A DNA stretch of 64,000 nt, taken from NCBI GenBank assembly GCA_965662355.1, contig CBFIHP010000014.1:98822-162821 (forward strand). Reading direction: 5' to 3'. The DNA is from GCA-2683825 sp965662355 (lineage in GTDB: Bacteria > Planctomycetota > UBA1135 > GCA-002686595). This document shows, one piece after another, positions 33,732 to 43,540 of this stretch. How positions within the stretch are numbered: the stretch's first letter is position 1; every line of letters starts with the position of its first letter. The notes beneath the pieces were generated by a model. The model ran no database searches, was not told the DNA's origin, and worked only from the letters and a program-made list of their open reading frames with translations. The translations under genes and the position numbers were made by a program.

Positions 33732-35531
33732 ATGCTCCTAGTCACCACGCTCACGTCCCTCACCCTGGTTGGGGTCCCGGCCCCCCAGTCGTGCGGGGAT
33801 GCGGACCCCTTTGCGCCCGCTACACCGGAGAGCCAAGGGCTCGAGGCAAAGGACCTCGCTGACCTGGTGGGCATCGTGCAGGAGTACTACGAACGGGATT
33901 TCTTCGTCGGAGCGGAGCTGCTGGTCGTCAAGAACCGGCGCACGGTTCTGCATGAGTACTTCGGCCATGCCGATCGCGAGGAAGAGCTCCAGTGGGATGG
34001 CAAGACGATCTGCAACATACGCTCGATGACGAAGTGCCTGACGGGGGCGGCGTTGCAGATCCTCGTCGACCGCGAGGAGGTTTCCATTGATGACTACGTC
34101 GTCGATTACCTACCCGGGTTCGATACGGACAAGGCCCGCGACATCACGATCCGTCAGGTGCTCACGCACCGTGCCGGATTGCCCTTGACGATTCTGCAGC
34201 AAAGCCTCGACGAATATCCCAACCTGGAGTCCATGGCCAACGCTGTCGGCCGTCGTGGACCGGATCGCAAGCCAGGGAGTCGCTTCTGGTACAGCGACAG
34301 CGGGACCGACGTCGTCGGAGCCATCGTCGAGATCATCAGCGAGCAAACCCTGGACGAGTTCATTCGTGCAGAGCTGCTCGAGCCCCTGGGTATGCGCGAC
34401 TCCTTCTACTACCTGGATGGCGAGGATCCGCGGCGTGAACGCATCGGGAGTCTGTATCTGGGTTCGCCGGGCAAGTGGTCGCGTTACTTCGACCCCAGCG
34501 AGCGTCCCTTCTACCCCTACGCCTGGGGTTCGCAGACGCTGTACTCGACCCCCCTCGACTACGCGAGGTTTCTCGCAATGTGGATGGACGGGGGGAAATG
34601 GAACACGCGCCAGATTCTGTCCCCGGCGGCGGTCGAACGGACACTGACGCCGGTCAGCGAGATGAGCATGCTGGGCAGCTCGGCCCGCTTTCCAACATCG
34701 TTCCAGGGGCTCGAGGTCATGTACGGCCAGATGTCCGTCCTGCACACGCCTCTATCGAGTCAGGGCGAGGGACCCGCGGTCATCATCGGGCACTCTGGAT
34801 CCGACGGGACGATCGCATGGGCCTGGCCCAAACGGGACTTGATGATTCTGTTCTTTACTCAATCCCGAGGGGGTGCCGCGGTGCTGCGGCTCGAGGAGCC
34901 GATCGATCGCCTTCTCATCAACCCCGAAGCATACGTGGGCCATGACGAGATCCCTGACGAGCTTCAACCCTATCTCGGAAGCTACATCGCCGACTGGTCG
35001 AGCTACATGAAGGAGGAGTTCGTCGTGCGAGTGCGCAACGGCAAGCTGGCCCTGGACATCCCCTCGCAGATGCTCTTCGAGCTCGAGAAGCTGAAAGACC
35101 AGGAGAAGTGGCGTTTCGCTATCAGCTCTGGCGTCACCGTGTGGTTCGAGCGCCACGGGGACGAAGCCATCAACTGCCTCCGCGTTCGCCAAGGTCGCAC
35201 GAGCTTCGAAGCCCCACGCAAGGGTACTCCCCACGCGAAAGAGGTCGCCCTCCGTAACCTCCCCGATCCGGACGTCGTCGAGGAGATCTCCGGGATCTAC
35301 CAAGACGCATCCTCCGACACGCAGCTCAAAGTGTTCCTGAAAGGCGACTATATGGCCCTTCAGGAACCCGAAGGCACGTACCACCTGTGGAAGGTCCCCG
35401 ACCAAGACACCTGGCAGGTGCGCGAGAACCCGGCGGCCTCGATCACGTTCCAGAAAGACGGGGGTATCGTCATTTCCATGACCCGACGCATCCCGGGAGT
35501 CCCCACTGCCGTGATGGAACGCATCGAGTAG
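33732..35531 (+). CDS. Exported serine hydrolase, beta-lactamase class C fold
   Basis: This is a 599-residue exported protein of the beta-lactamase/penicillin-binding fold. It has SMTK (Ser98, Lys101), YSD (Tyr187) and HSGSDG (His354). These match the SxxK, YxN-like and HxG motifs of class C beta-lactamases and esterases; the YSD replaces YSN. A C-terminal beta extension (residues about 400-599) resembles the DUF3471-type tail found in such hydrolases. A role in antibiotic resistance is not supported; peptidase or esterase activity is more likely. ATG 33732 gives a signal peptide (LLVTTLTSLTLVGVPA). It shares the fold with the 58091-59770 protein. Confidence 0.85.
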   Translation: MLLVTTLTSLTLVGVPAPQSCGDADPFAPATPESQGLEAKDLADLVGIVQEYYERDFFVGAELLVVKNRRTVLHEYFGHADREEELQWDGKTICNIRSMTKCLTGAALQILVDREEVSIDDYVVDYLPGFDTDKARDITIRQVLTHRAGLPLTILQQSLDEYPNLESMANAVGRRGPDRKPGSRFWYSDSGTDVVGAIVEIISEQTLDEFIRAELLEPLGMRDSFYYLDGEDPRRERIGSLYLGSPGKWSRYFDPSERPFYPYAWGSQTLYSTPLDYARFLAMWMDGGKWNTRQILSPAAVERTLTPVSEMSMLGSSARFPTSFQGLEVMYGQMSVLHTPLSSQGEGPAVIIGHSGSDGTIAWAWPKRDLMILFFTQSRGGAAVLRLEEPIDRLLINPEAYVGHDEIPDELQPYLGSYIADWSSYMKEEFVVRVRNGKLALDIPSQMLFELEKLKDQEKWRFAISSGVTVWFERHGDEAINCLRVRQGRTSFEAPRKGTPHAKEVALRNLPDPDVVEEISGIYQDASSDTQLKVFLKGDYMALQEPEGTYHLWKVPDQDTWQVRENPAASITFQKDGGIVISMTRRIPGVPTAVMERIE

Positions 35532-35541
35532 AGAACGTCGC

Positions 35542-35572
35542 CGAGCCCTGCCGTCATGGATCTCGGGGCTCG
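35542..35572 (+). terminator. Candidate hairpin after the serine hydrolase gene
   Basis: CGAGCCC (35542-35548) pairs with GGGCTCG (35566-35572) across a 17-nt loop, 11 bp after the stop codon at 35531. There is no T-run, so termination is only a possibility. Confidence 0.35.
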
Positions 35573-35694
35573 CCGCGATGAGTCCGAAGTGGGACTTCTC
35601 GGGGAGGTATCCCGGGCTTTGCATTGCAGAGAACAGGGTTCCCGGGGAGGATTGAGCGCGAGGACACACCCACCACCCGCAGGAAAGAGAATCG

Positions 35695-38600
35695 ATGCTG
35701 AGAATCATCGCAGGGGCCTTTTCACTCGCAACGCTCTTGTTCATCGGCACGGCCCAGAGCCAATCTCCTGAACAGAAGCCCCTCGGGCAGAGGTTAGGGC
35801 AGGACACGCAGCCTGCTCCGGATCTGCAGATCCATTGGCTCGGACAGACATCCCTTGCCACGTCGAAGACACCGGGTGGAGTACGCGAAGCGCTACAAGC
35901 GCTAACCGCCGAGGGCGTGCGTCGTCACTTCGTGGTCCAGTTCTCGCGACCCCTCGAGACCCGGGAGCGGTTGACGGTCGAAAACGCGGGGCTGAAGCTC
36001 TTCGCTCCGCTTGGCAACAACGCCTACTTTGCATCCGCTCGGGCCGCCACGCTGGACCTGGACCAGCTCGCCGCGACCCCCCTGGTGAACGCCCAGGCGG
36101 CACAGCGCTCCTGGAAGCTCAGCCCCATGCTGGAAGATATCCCCTCGTGGGCAGTCGTCGAGAACAAGCGCGGTGCCGCCCAGGTCGGCACGTACGTCAT
36201 GTTCCATCCCGACGTCAGCCGAGATGAACAGGCTTTGGTGATGCGTCGCCATGAGGGAGTGGTGCGCGATATCGTCGAATCCTTGAACGCGCTCGTCGTC
36301 GAGCTGCCGTTCGACAACATCAAAGCCCTCGCAGCCGAAGACCCGGTTCAGTACATCGAGGCGGCACTGCCGCGTATGGGCATCAACAACGACTCGAACC
36401 GCATCATCACCGGGGTCGACATCGTCAACGCAGCGCCTTACAACCTCGATGGCAACGGCGTCGGCGTCATGGTGTACGACGCAGGCTCGGCCTTCGCAGG
36501 TCACAACGATTTCGGGGGTCGACTGACCGTACGCGACACCGACGCCGTGCACTATCACTCGACGCACGTCTCCGGAACGATCGGCGGCTCGGGTGCAGCC
36601 AGCGGGGGGGTCAACGCTGGCATGGCACCTGGCGTCGACATCGAGTCCTACGGATTCGAATACGATGGTTCGGGCACCTTCCTCTACACGAACCCAGGCG
36701 ACTTCGAAGCGGACTATGCTGACGCCATCGTCAACTGGGGCGCCGACATCGCGAACAACTCGATCGGCACGAACACGGAAACGAACGGCTTCGATTGCGC
36801 GTTCCAGGGCAACTACGGCCTCATGTCCAGCCTGATCGATGCCGTCGTGCGCGGTTCCGTTTCCAGCAACGTGCCCTTTCGTATCGCCTGGGCGGCTGGC
36901 AACGAGCGCCAGGGCAGCCGCTGTGACGTCGAGGGCTACGGCGACTATTACAGCACGGCACCTCCCGCGGGGGCCAAGAACCACCTGGCGATCGGTGCGT
37001 TGAACTCGAACGACGATTCGATGACGACGTTCAGCAGCTGGGGCCCCACCGACGATGGTCGCATGAAGCCTGATTTCTGCGGGCCGGGTTGTCAGAACGG
37101 CGCAGACGGCGGAGTCACGTCGACCGACAACTCCGCGACCTCGTATCGCTCGCTGTGCGGCACGTCGATGGCTTCGCCGACGATCGCTGGCATCGGCGCG
37201 CTGCTCCTACAGGACTTCCGCCTGAACTACCCGAGCGAACCGGATCCGCGAAACTCCACGTTGAAGATCCTGATGGCCCATACAGCCACCGACATCCTCG
37301 ACACCGGTCCGGATTATCGTTCCGGATACGGTTCGGTACGTGCACCGGCCTTGATCGACTTCATGCGAACGGGGAACTTCCTCGAGTCCGTGGCAAGCCA
37401 GGGCGAAACGCTGCTCTATACGGTTCCCGTCGCGATGAGCGACACCGAGCTGAAGGTGACTCTGGCCTGGGATGATGTCCCGGGCACACCGAACGTGACC
37501 AACGCCTTGGTCAACGATCTCGACCTGCACGTTTTCAGCCCCTCTGGTAGCGAGCACTTCCCCTGGACGCTGGATCCGTCGAACCCGAGCAACCTGGCCG
37601 TCAAGAGCACCCATGATCACCTGAACAACATCGAGCAGGTCCAGGTGGACTCGCCCGAGGAGGGAATCTGGCTGGTCGAGATCCGCGGCTTCAACGTCCC
37701 CCAGGGACCACAGGAGTTCTCGCTGTGCGCATCGCCCAGCCTGATCAACTGCGCCAGCCAAGGCCTCATCTCCCTCAGTAGCGCCAATGTGAACTGTAGT
37801 TCGACCGTGGGTGTCACGGTTGTCGATTGCGACCTCAACACCGACGACTTTGCGGTTGAAACGATCGTCGTCACGGTCACTTCGACATCGGAACCCGCGG
37901 GCGAGACCATCATCCTCACTGAAAGCGACGCCGCCACGGCAGCCTTCACGACATTCCTGCCGCTCAGCACGGTCGACGCTCCTGGCGTGCTCCTGGTCAA
38001 CGAAGGCGACACGATCGACACGGCGTACATCGATGCCGACGATGGCAACGGCAACATGGGCGTGATCAACAGCGCAAGTGCGACCCTGGACTGTACGTCG
38101 CCAAACATCACCGCCGTCGTCATCACGGAGGTCACCCCCACGACCGCCTTGATCGACATCGACGTCGATGAGACCAGCACGGCCGTGATCGACTTCGGCC
38201 AATCGTGCGGCATCCTGACCGACCAAAAGGCCGTGCTGAGCCCTGGAACACATCACACGATCGAGCTCACAGGCCTCAGCGACGGACAAGCCTATTCGTT
38301 TACCGTTACGGCGACCGACCTGGCCCTCAACTCGGACACCGATGACAACGGCGGTGGATGCTACGCCTTCATGACCGACGAAGTCCCTGACTACTTCACC
38401 GAGCAGTTTGGCAACTTCGACATGGATGGAAAAACGATCACGTACATCCCCAACAGCTCGGACGAACACTATCTGGCTTGTACGCGTACCGTCGGCGCTT
38501 TCCCGACCGACCCCACGGGCGGCAACGCCCTGGCACTGTCGGATGATGACTCGGACCCTGTCACGATCACCGGTGGTGCGAGCGTCAAACTGTATGGCGT

Positions 38601-39039
38601 CAGCTACACCACCTTCTATGTAGGTAGCAATGGCTACCTCACATTCTCCGCGCCGGACTCGGACTACACCGAATCCCTGGGCGACCACTTCGACACGCCG
38701 CGGGTCTCCGCCAATTTCGACGATTACAACCCGTCTGTTGGCGGCACCGTCAGCTGGAGACAGCTCGCTGATCGCTTGGCCGTCACCTGGCTGGGCGTAC
38801 CCGAATACTCGACGTCCAACTCGAACTCCTTCCAGGTCGAGCTGTATTTCGACGGGCGCATCGCCGTGACGTATCTGGGCATGTCCTCGACCGACGGCAT
38901 CGCCGGGATCTCCGAAGGCAATGGAGAACCGCCGGTCTTGCTCCCGAGCGACCTCTCGGAGTTCGTCTGCGCTCCCCAGGGCGACCCCTGGGCGCAAGCA
39001 CCGACACCGCCGACCAACGGCGGGACGCGCCAGCTCTAG
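35695..39039 (+). CDS. Secreted subtilisin-like serine protease (S8)
   Basis: This is a 1114-residue exported protease; ATG 35695 follows an aggaaag-type ribosome site and opens a signal peptide. An N-terminal propeptide-like region (about residues 25-230) precedes the S8 domain. Its catalytic triad is Asp262 (VMVYDAGSA), His291 (HSTHVSGTIGG) and Ser491 (CGTSMASPTIAG). The catalytic domain contains a long insertion with Cys residues. After it come a P-domain-like beta-sandwich (about 550-680), Fn3/cadherin-like beta modules and a final beta domain with FYVGSNGYLTFSAP. The last domain recalls a surface-binding module. It probably degrades extracellular protein. A perfect terminator follows at 39062. 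Confidence 0.9.
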   Translation: MLRIIAGAFSLATLLFIGTAQSQSPEQKPLGQRLGQDTQPAPDLQIHWLGQTSLATSKTPGGVREALQALTAEGVRRHFVVQFSRPLETRERLTVENAGLKLFAPLGNNAYFASARAATLDLDQLAATPLVNAQAAQRSWKLSPMLEDIPSWAVVENKRGAAQVGTYVMFHPDVSRDEQALVMRRHEGVVRDIVESLNALVVELPFDNIKALAAEDPVQYIEAALPRMGINNDSNRIITGVDIVNAAPYNLDGNGVGVMVYDAGSAFAGHNDFGGRLTVRDTDAVHYHSTHVSGTIGGSGAASGGVNAGMAPGVDIESYGFEYDGSGTFLYTNPGDFEADYADAIVNWGADIANNSIGTNTETNGFDCAFQGNYGLMSSLIDAVVRGSVSSNVPFRIAWAAGNERQGSRCDVEGYGDYYSTAPPAGAKNHLAIGALNSNDDSMTTFSSWGPTDDGRMKPDFCGPGCQNGADGGVTSTDNSATSYRSLCGTSMASPTIAGIGALLLQDFRLNYPSEPDPRNSTLKILMAHTATDILDTGPDYRSGYGSVRAPALIDFMRTGNFLESVASQGETLLYTVPVAMSDTELKVTLAWDDVPGTPNVTNALVNDLDLHVFSPSGSEHFPWTLDPSNPSNLAVKSTHDHLNNIEQVQVDSPEEGIWLVEIRGFNVPQGPQEFSLCASPSLINCASQGLISLSSANVNCSSTVGVTVVDCDLNTDDFAVETIVVTVTSTSEPAGETIILTESDAATAAFTTFLPLSTVDAPGVLLVNEGDTIDTAYIDADDGNGNMGVINSASATLDCTSPNITAVVITEVTPTTALIDIDVDETSTAVIDFGQSCGILTDQKAVLSPGTHHTIELTGLSDGQAYSFTVTATDLALNSDTDDNGGGCYAFMTDEVPDYFTEQFGNFDMDGKTITYIPNSSDEHYLACTRTVGAFPTDPTGGNALALSDDDSDPVTITGGASVKLYGVSYTTFYVGSNGYLTFSAPDSDYTESLGDHFDTPRVSANFDDYNPSVGGTVSWRQLADRLAVTWLGVPEYSTSNSNSFQVELYFDGRIAVTYLGMSSTDGIAGISEGNGEPPVLLPSDLSEFVCAPQGDPWAQAPTPPTNGGTRQL

Positions 39040-39061
39040 GCTCTCGCTCCATCTCAAGCAA

Positions 39062-39106
39062 CCGGGCGCATGCGGCGATATATGCCGCATGCGCCCGGAT
39101 CTTTTT
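39062..39106 (+). terminator. Perfect intrinsic terminator that overlaps the next start codon
   Basis: A perfect 15-bp stem, 39062-39076 against 39084-39098, with a 7-nt loop (GATATAT), is followed by ATCTTTTT (39099-39106). It lies 22 bp after the S8 protease stop, so it should end that transcript. Its 3' arm contains the likely ATG (39089) of the downstream methyltransferase gene. It could instead be a regulatory hairpin that hides the start. Confidence 0.85.
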
Positions 39107-40177
39107 GATGCCATCGCGGCGGAGGCCACGCCGCTCCTCGAAAGCCTCCCGCAGGACAGACGCATCCTCGTGTGGGGCGCCGGGGAGCACGGACGGTGGC
39201 TGATGACCGAATTGGATCATCGCGGTGTTGGTTTCATTGATTCGAACCCGGCCAAGCATGGGACGGAAATCGCCGGCAAGCCGGTCCACCCCATCGCCGA
39301 GCTGGAGCGCCTGGAATGGGACGAGATCTGGGTCGCTGTTCTGTCCGATGTGCAGGGAATCCGCGACCGGCTCGTCGCCGCTGGCCACACCGAGGGCCAG
39401 GACTTCCGCGTGCCCTTTCCGGGCGGGAAGCGGCGCCAGGTCCTCGACAAGCTCCCGCGGACGCTGACCTTCCTGGAGGACCTCGAGATCGCGGGCCGCG
39501 ATGTGCTGGAGGTGGGCTTCGGCGGGCAGCTGTACCTGGCGTCCATGCTGCTCCACCTGGGTGCTCGAAGTGTGCGCGTCACCGATGTCGAGGCCCAAAC
39601 GGGTGCGCTGCACGAGCATGAAGGGGAATGGATCTCGTTTCTCGAACACCTATCGCGCGAACACGGCCCGGCACCGGCAACACCGGCTGAACTCCTGCAG
39701 CAACTGGAACTGCATCCCCAGGCCGTGAGCGCGTCGCGGCTTCCGTTCCCGGCGAAGCGTTTCGATCTCGTCGTGAACACGGGCGTCATGGAGCACGTGG
39801 ACGATCCAGCCGGGGCGATCGAGGAATTTGGTCGCATCCTGTGCCGCGGTGGACAGGCCTTGAACCTTGCCATCGGCATTCACGATCACCGTGCGAACGA
39901 CCCGCGCTCGGCTTTCACGCCCTGGAGCTTTCTCGAGCAGAGCGACGCCGAGTGGGGCTCAGCGGGGTGCAACGCTTATCACCAGAATCGCTGGCGGGCG
40001 GTGGATTTCGAACGGGCTTATGGGGAGCGTGGCTTTGAGATATTGAAGGCGGAGAAGGTTCTCGACCCGCGCCTGAGGCCTGCGGAGATCGCGAGGTTTG
40101 ATGCTCGGTTTCGGGAGGGGTATGGTCCGGAGGAGCTTGCAGAGTTGGATCTCTACATCGCGGCACGTCGGTGTTAG
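39089..40177 (+). CDS. Two-domain methyltransferase (Rossmann plus SAM domain)
   Basis: This is a 362-residue cytoplasmic protein. Residues about 20-105 form a Rossmann-like domain (RRILVWGAGEHGRWLMTEL, FIDSNPAKHGTEIAGKPVH), similar to nucleotide-sugar or CoA-binding regulatory domains. Residues about 120-340 form a class I methyltransferase (DVLEVGFGGQLYLASMLLHL, RFDLVVNTGVMEHVDDPAGA, RILCRGGQALNLAIG). The glycine motif is GFGGQ, somewhat unlike the GxGxG consensus. The ATG lies within the 3' arm of the terminator at 39062, so the start may be regulated or further downstream; the first codons are a plausible helix. The substrate is unknown, possibly a sugar or lipid of the cell surface. Confidence 0.75.
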   Translation: MRPDLFDAIAAEATPLLESLPQDRRILVWGAGEHGRWLMTELDHRGVGFIDSNPAKHGTEIAGKPVHPIAELERLEWDEIWVAVLSDVQGIRDRLVAAGHTEGQDFRVPFPGGKRRQVLDKLPRTLTFLEDLEIAGRDVLEVGFGGQLYLASMLLHLGARSVRVTDVEAQTGALHEHEGEWISFLEHLSREHGPAPATPAELLQQLELHPQAVSASRLPFPAKRFDLVVNTGVMEHVDDPAGAIEEFGRILCRGGQALNLAIGIHDHRANDPRSAFTPWSFLEQSDAEWGSAGCNAYHQNRWRAVDFERAYGERGFEILKAEKVLDPRLRPAEIARFDARFREGYGPEELAELDLYIAARRC

Positions 40178-40232
40178 GTGCTCTATTGCAGGAGGGGGCC
40201 CCTGAACAACCGTGCCCGCATCGGAAACCCCG

Positions 40233-41930
40233 TTAGCGGCCGGTCCCCTCGGTCAGGGTGTGGTGTTGGTTTGCCGCCAAGGGCCCGAAGCGCTCGCGTT
40301 TTCCCCCCAGCCAAAGAACCTCGATCTCGACCGGAGCTGCATTCGTTCCCAATCCGAAATGGGTGCGCGGGTCGTTGCTCGAGCAGTAGCTGTAGGCGGT
40401 TTGTACCTGGCGCCATTGGGCTTTGTGCGTTGCGCCTTGGACGATCCCGACCTGGGCTCCGAGGGCATCGCGGCCGTGGGTCGTAAGGGCTCGGACCTGG
40501 ATCCAGTTGGAACCATCGGCACGCACGTTCTTCAGTAGCTTGGCGGAGCCTCCGTTGTCGAGCAGGGCCACGTCGACGTCGCCATCGTTATCGTAGTCAC
40601 CCAGGGTCAAGCCGCGGGTGTTGCCGAAGTGCTCGCCGGATAGACCAGCGCGGGGGGAGACCTCTTCGAAGGCCAACTCGTCGAGTCCACGGAAGAGCTG
40701 GTTCGGCTCCGAGAACGGATCATCGGCGGAGAAGATCGGGCGGCCGAAGGTCACGCGGCCGTTGGCGACGTAGAGATCCTGGATTCCGTCGTGGTCGAAG
40801 TCCGCGGCTCCGACGCCGAAGCCCGTGAAGCTGTAGCTGGGCGTAGAGAGGCCCATCATGGCCGTATGGTCGATGAAGAGCGGGCCTTCTTTCAGGTAGA
40901 AGGTATTCGACTCTTCGCGCAGGTGGGTCATGAAGAGATCGAGGTCACCATCGTTCTCGACATCCAGGGCCAATACGCCCATGCCCGCTTCGACCTCGCC
41001 GTTCTCGTCGACCGCGCAGCCCGAGAGCACCGCCTCTTCCACGAAGGTCCCGTCGGCTTGACCGATCCAGAGTTGGTTCGCCAAGAGGTCGTTGGCGACG
41101 TAGATGTCCGGGCGACCGTCCGCGTTGAAGTCGGCGGGGGCGACGCCTAGACCGTTGCCAAAAACGCGTCCGATACCGGAGGTCTGGGAGACGTCGCTGA
41201 AGCGCCCACCACCATCATTTCGAAAGAGCGAATCCGACGCGGGAGCGTTGTAGTTGTTCGGGTTGCAATAGTCCTCGGGCCCGTAGGCGGAGCTGCAGGG
41301 AATTTCGCGATCGCTGGCCCAGTTCAGGTAGTTGACGACGACGAGATCAAGGTCGCCGTCGACGTCGTAGTCGAGAAAGGCACAGCTCGTCGCCCAGCCG
41401 TCGTCTCCGACGCCGGCCGTATCGGTGAGATCCTCGAACTGGGTTCCGTCGAGGTTCCGAAAGAGCACATTGGGCCCGAGGTTCGAGACGAAGAGATCCA
41501 GCCGCCCGTCATCGTCCACATCACCGAAAGCACATCCCATTCCGTAGTGTCGATCGCCGGTTCCCGAACCTCGAGTGATGTCCACGAACGTACCATCGCC
41601 CGCATTGCGATAGAGCACGTTCTCCGCTGCGGAACCGGGGCCGGCTTCGAGATCCCCACCCTGCACGAGATACAGATCGAGGAAGCCATCGCCATCGACA
41701 TCGCCGAAACCGAGGCCGCTGCCCATGATCTCGGGAAACCAAAAGCGCCGACGGCTGCCGAACTGGTGTGTGAAGCTGATTCCCGAGCTCGCCGTGACAT
41801 CGATGAACCAGGACTCTCCGGTGGAGAGCGCCTTGGCGGGAGCGAACTCCCCCTCGCTGCTGGCGGACCCGCCATCTCCCCCACAACCGGCTGCAAGCCC
41901 GAACAGGAGCAAACCAACTCGCTTCATCAT
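40233..41930 (-). CDS. CRTAC1-like FG-GAP lipoprotein with ASPIC/UnbV domain
   Basis: This is a 565-residue predicted lipoprotein (GLAAGC, Cys16). Seven FG-GAP/VCBS repeats with calcium-binding DxDxDGxxD loops (DVDGDGFLDLYL, DVDDDGRLDLFV, DFNADGRPDIYV, DYDNDGDVDVAL and others) form a beta-propeller. The C-terminus is an ASPIC/UnbV domain (SNWIQVRALTTHGRDALGAQ, YSYCSSNDPRTHFGLG, VEIEVLWLGG). This architecture is frequent in Planctomycetota and related groups and is thought to be an extracellular binding or adhesion module. Its start overlaps the stop of the TPR gene by 4 bp (ATGA), so the two are coupled. The function is inferred from domains only. Confidence 0.88.
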   Translation of the reverse strand: MMKRVGLLLFGLAAGCGGDGGSASSEGEFAPAKALSTGESWFIDVTASSGISFTHQFGSRRRFWFPEIMGSGLGFGDVDGDGFLDLYLVQGGDLEAGPGSAAENVLYRNAGDGTFVDITRGSGTGDRHYGMGCAFGDVDDDGRLDLFVSNLGPNVLFRNLDGTQFEDLTDTAGVGDDGWATSCAFLDYDVDGDLDLVVVNYLNWASDREIPCSSAYGPEDYCNPNNYNAPASDSLFRNDGGGRFSDVSQTSGIGRVFGNGLGVAPADFNADGRPDIYVANDLLANQLWIGQADGTFVEEAVLSGCAVDENGEVEAGMGVLALDVENDGDLDLFMTHLREESNTFYLKEGPLFIDHTAMMGLSTPSYSFTGFGVGAADFDHDGIQDLYVANGRVTFGRPIFSADDPFSEPNQLFRGLDELAFEEVSPRAGLSGEHFGNTRGLTLGDYDNDGDVDVALLDNGGSAKLLKNVRADGSNWIQVRALTTHGRDALGAQVGIVQGATHKAQWRQVQTAYSYCSSNDPRTHFGLGTNAAPVEIEVLWLGGKRERFGPLAANQHHTLTEGTGR

Positions 41931-43390
41931 TCTCCAGCTCCTTGGTTGGTGCGCTTCGCGACGAGCTCTCTGATCAACTTGACGGCATTCGCATCCGGTG
42001 AAATTCGCTGGGCAGCGACCAGCTCGGCTTCCGCCTGCCGAAACTCGCCTAGCTCGACACACACACGACAAAGCTTCACGTGTGCCATCAGGTGCTGGGG
42101 ATTGAGGCGGGTGGTCATTTCGAATGCGAGCTTCGCTTCGGGATAGCGCCCGGTTGCCGCACACACCTCGCCCAGGAGAAATTGTCCATCCGGATCGCCC
42201 GCATCCAGTCGAATCCCCCTCTTCAGTAGCGGATACGCATCGTTCAAGCGGTTCTGCACTGCGAGGATCTTGCCCCGAATCATGTAGGAAGAAGCCACCT
42301 CGGGTGCCATCGTGGACGCTTGTGCTGCGTGCTCGAGCGCCTCGTCGTATTGCTGCATCGAGAAGAGACAACTCGCCAGGTTGATCCGAGTCGGAAAATC
42401 CGCCGGGCGCGCAGACCGGGCACGCCGCAGCAACCCGAGGGCACGCGGATGTTGACCGCTCTCCATCAGAGCGATGGCCAGGTTGTTGATGACGTTCGTA
42501 TCCTGGGGCCGACGCTGGTGAAGCCGCTCGAGGATGCGCATGCCATCGGGATTGCCCGCACGAATGAGGGCCTGCGCCTGGTCGAGCTGCGAGGCGATGT
42601 TCACGCGATAGGCGGCCACCCGCGGAGACAGAGGGTCCGGTACGAAACGCCGATCCGAAACGATGCCGCGGGCCAACTCCTTCCGGGCCTCGTCCATACG
42701 CCCCAGGCCGCGGTACGCCATACCGAGCAGGTAGTGTCCCTGCTTGTGATCCGGGTCGATTTTCAGGGCCTTCTCGAGCTCCTTCTGGGCCCCGGCATAG
42801 TCGCGCTTGCGAAGCAGCACCGACGCCAAGCCCACGTGGGGCTCCGCCATGGTCGATGCACGCCGCAAAGCTGCACGGAAGTTCTCCTCGGCCGCATCGA
42901 GCTGGGCCTGCTCCAGGAGAACTTGACCGATCCGGTAATATGCGGCGGCCGCGCAGGCACGATCGTCGCGGACGCTTTCGAACAGGGCCAAGGCTTCATC
43001 GAAATGGCCCAGGCGCGCCCTCGCGATGCCCTCGTGCAGGCGCCACAGAGGATTCGCGCCGTCGAGCTTCGAAGCGTTGTGATAGGAGCGCGCCGCCTCG
43101 GAGAGCAGCCCGTTCGCCTCGTACAGCATGCCGAGCTCTCCGTGGGCCTCGGCTCGCCCAGGATGCGCCAGGGCTTCCTCGAGTTCGCGTTCGAGCAGGA
43201 GCCGCACTTCGGAATCGATCCGGGAGAGATCAGCGGGCTGAACCGGCGTGGGGACCGGAGCGAGCTCCTTCCAGAGGACGAACACGACCGCGGCCATGCC
43301 AACCAGAATCAAGGGCGACCAGCGCGTCAGGGGTGAGCGTGCGGCCGGCCGTGTTTGGGCCCCCTTTTGATTGCGCTTGCGCTTCGACAT
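41927..43390 (-). CDS. TPR-repeat membrane-anchored protein
   Basis: This is a 487-residue protein. A basic cytoplasmic start (MSKRKRNQKG) and one transmembrane helix (WSPLILVGMAAVVFVLW, about residues 29-45) precede about ten tetratricopeptide repeats (ELGMLYEANGLLSEAARSYH, YYRIGQVLLEQAQLDAAEEN, YLLGMAYRGLGRMDEARKEL). The repeats probably lie in the periplasm. TPR domains bind other proteins. The gene comes just before the CRTAC1-like lipoprotein with a 4-bp ATGA overlap, so the two probably form a functional pair in the envelope. ATG 43390 is preferred; an upstream ATG in frame would add a non-repetitive tail. Confidence 0.82.
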   Translation of the reverse strand: MSKRKRNQKGAQTRPAARSPLTRWSPLILVGMAAVVFVLWKELAPVPTPVQPADLSRIDSEVRLLLERELEEALAHPGRAEAHGELGMLYEANGLLSEAARSYHNASKLDGANPLWRLHEGIARARLGHFDEALALFESVRDDRACAAAAYYRIGQVLLEQAQLDAAEENFRAALRRASTMAEPHVGLASVLLRKRDYAGAQKELEKALKIDPDHKQGHYLLGMAYRGLGRMDEARKELARGIVSDRRFVPDPLSPRVAAYRVNIASQLDQAQALIRAGNPDGMRILERLHQRRPQDTNVINNLAIALMESGQHPRALGLLRRARSARPADFPTRINLASCLFSMQQYDEALEHAAQASTMAPEVASSYMIRGKILAVQNRLNDAYPLLKRGIRLDAGDPDGQFLLGEVCAATGRYPEAKLAFEMTTRLNPQHLMAHVKLCRVCVELGEFRQAEAELVAAQRISPDANAVKLIRELVAKRTNQGAGE

Positions 43391-43540
43391 GAATCGGAGC
43401 GCATACCGCGATCTCCGGTCATTCAACTCTAACGCAACGTTCGAGAACGGTGCAAGCCGCGGAAATGGCCAAGAATCCTCTTCCTTACCGGGAGAAACCA
43501 CCCCTATGCTCACGAAACTTCCCATCAGGAGAACACCACG

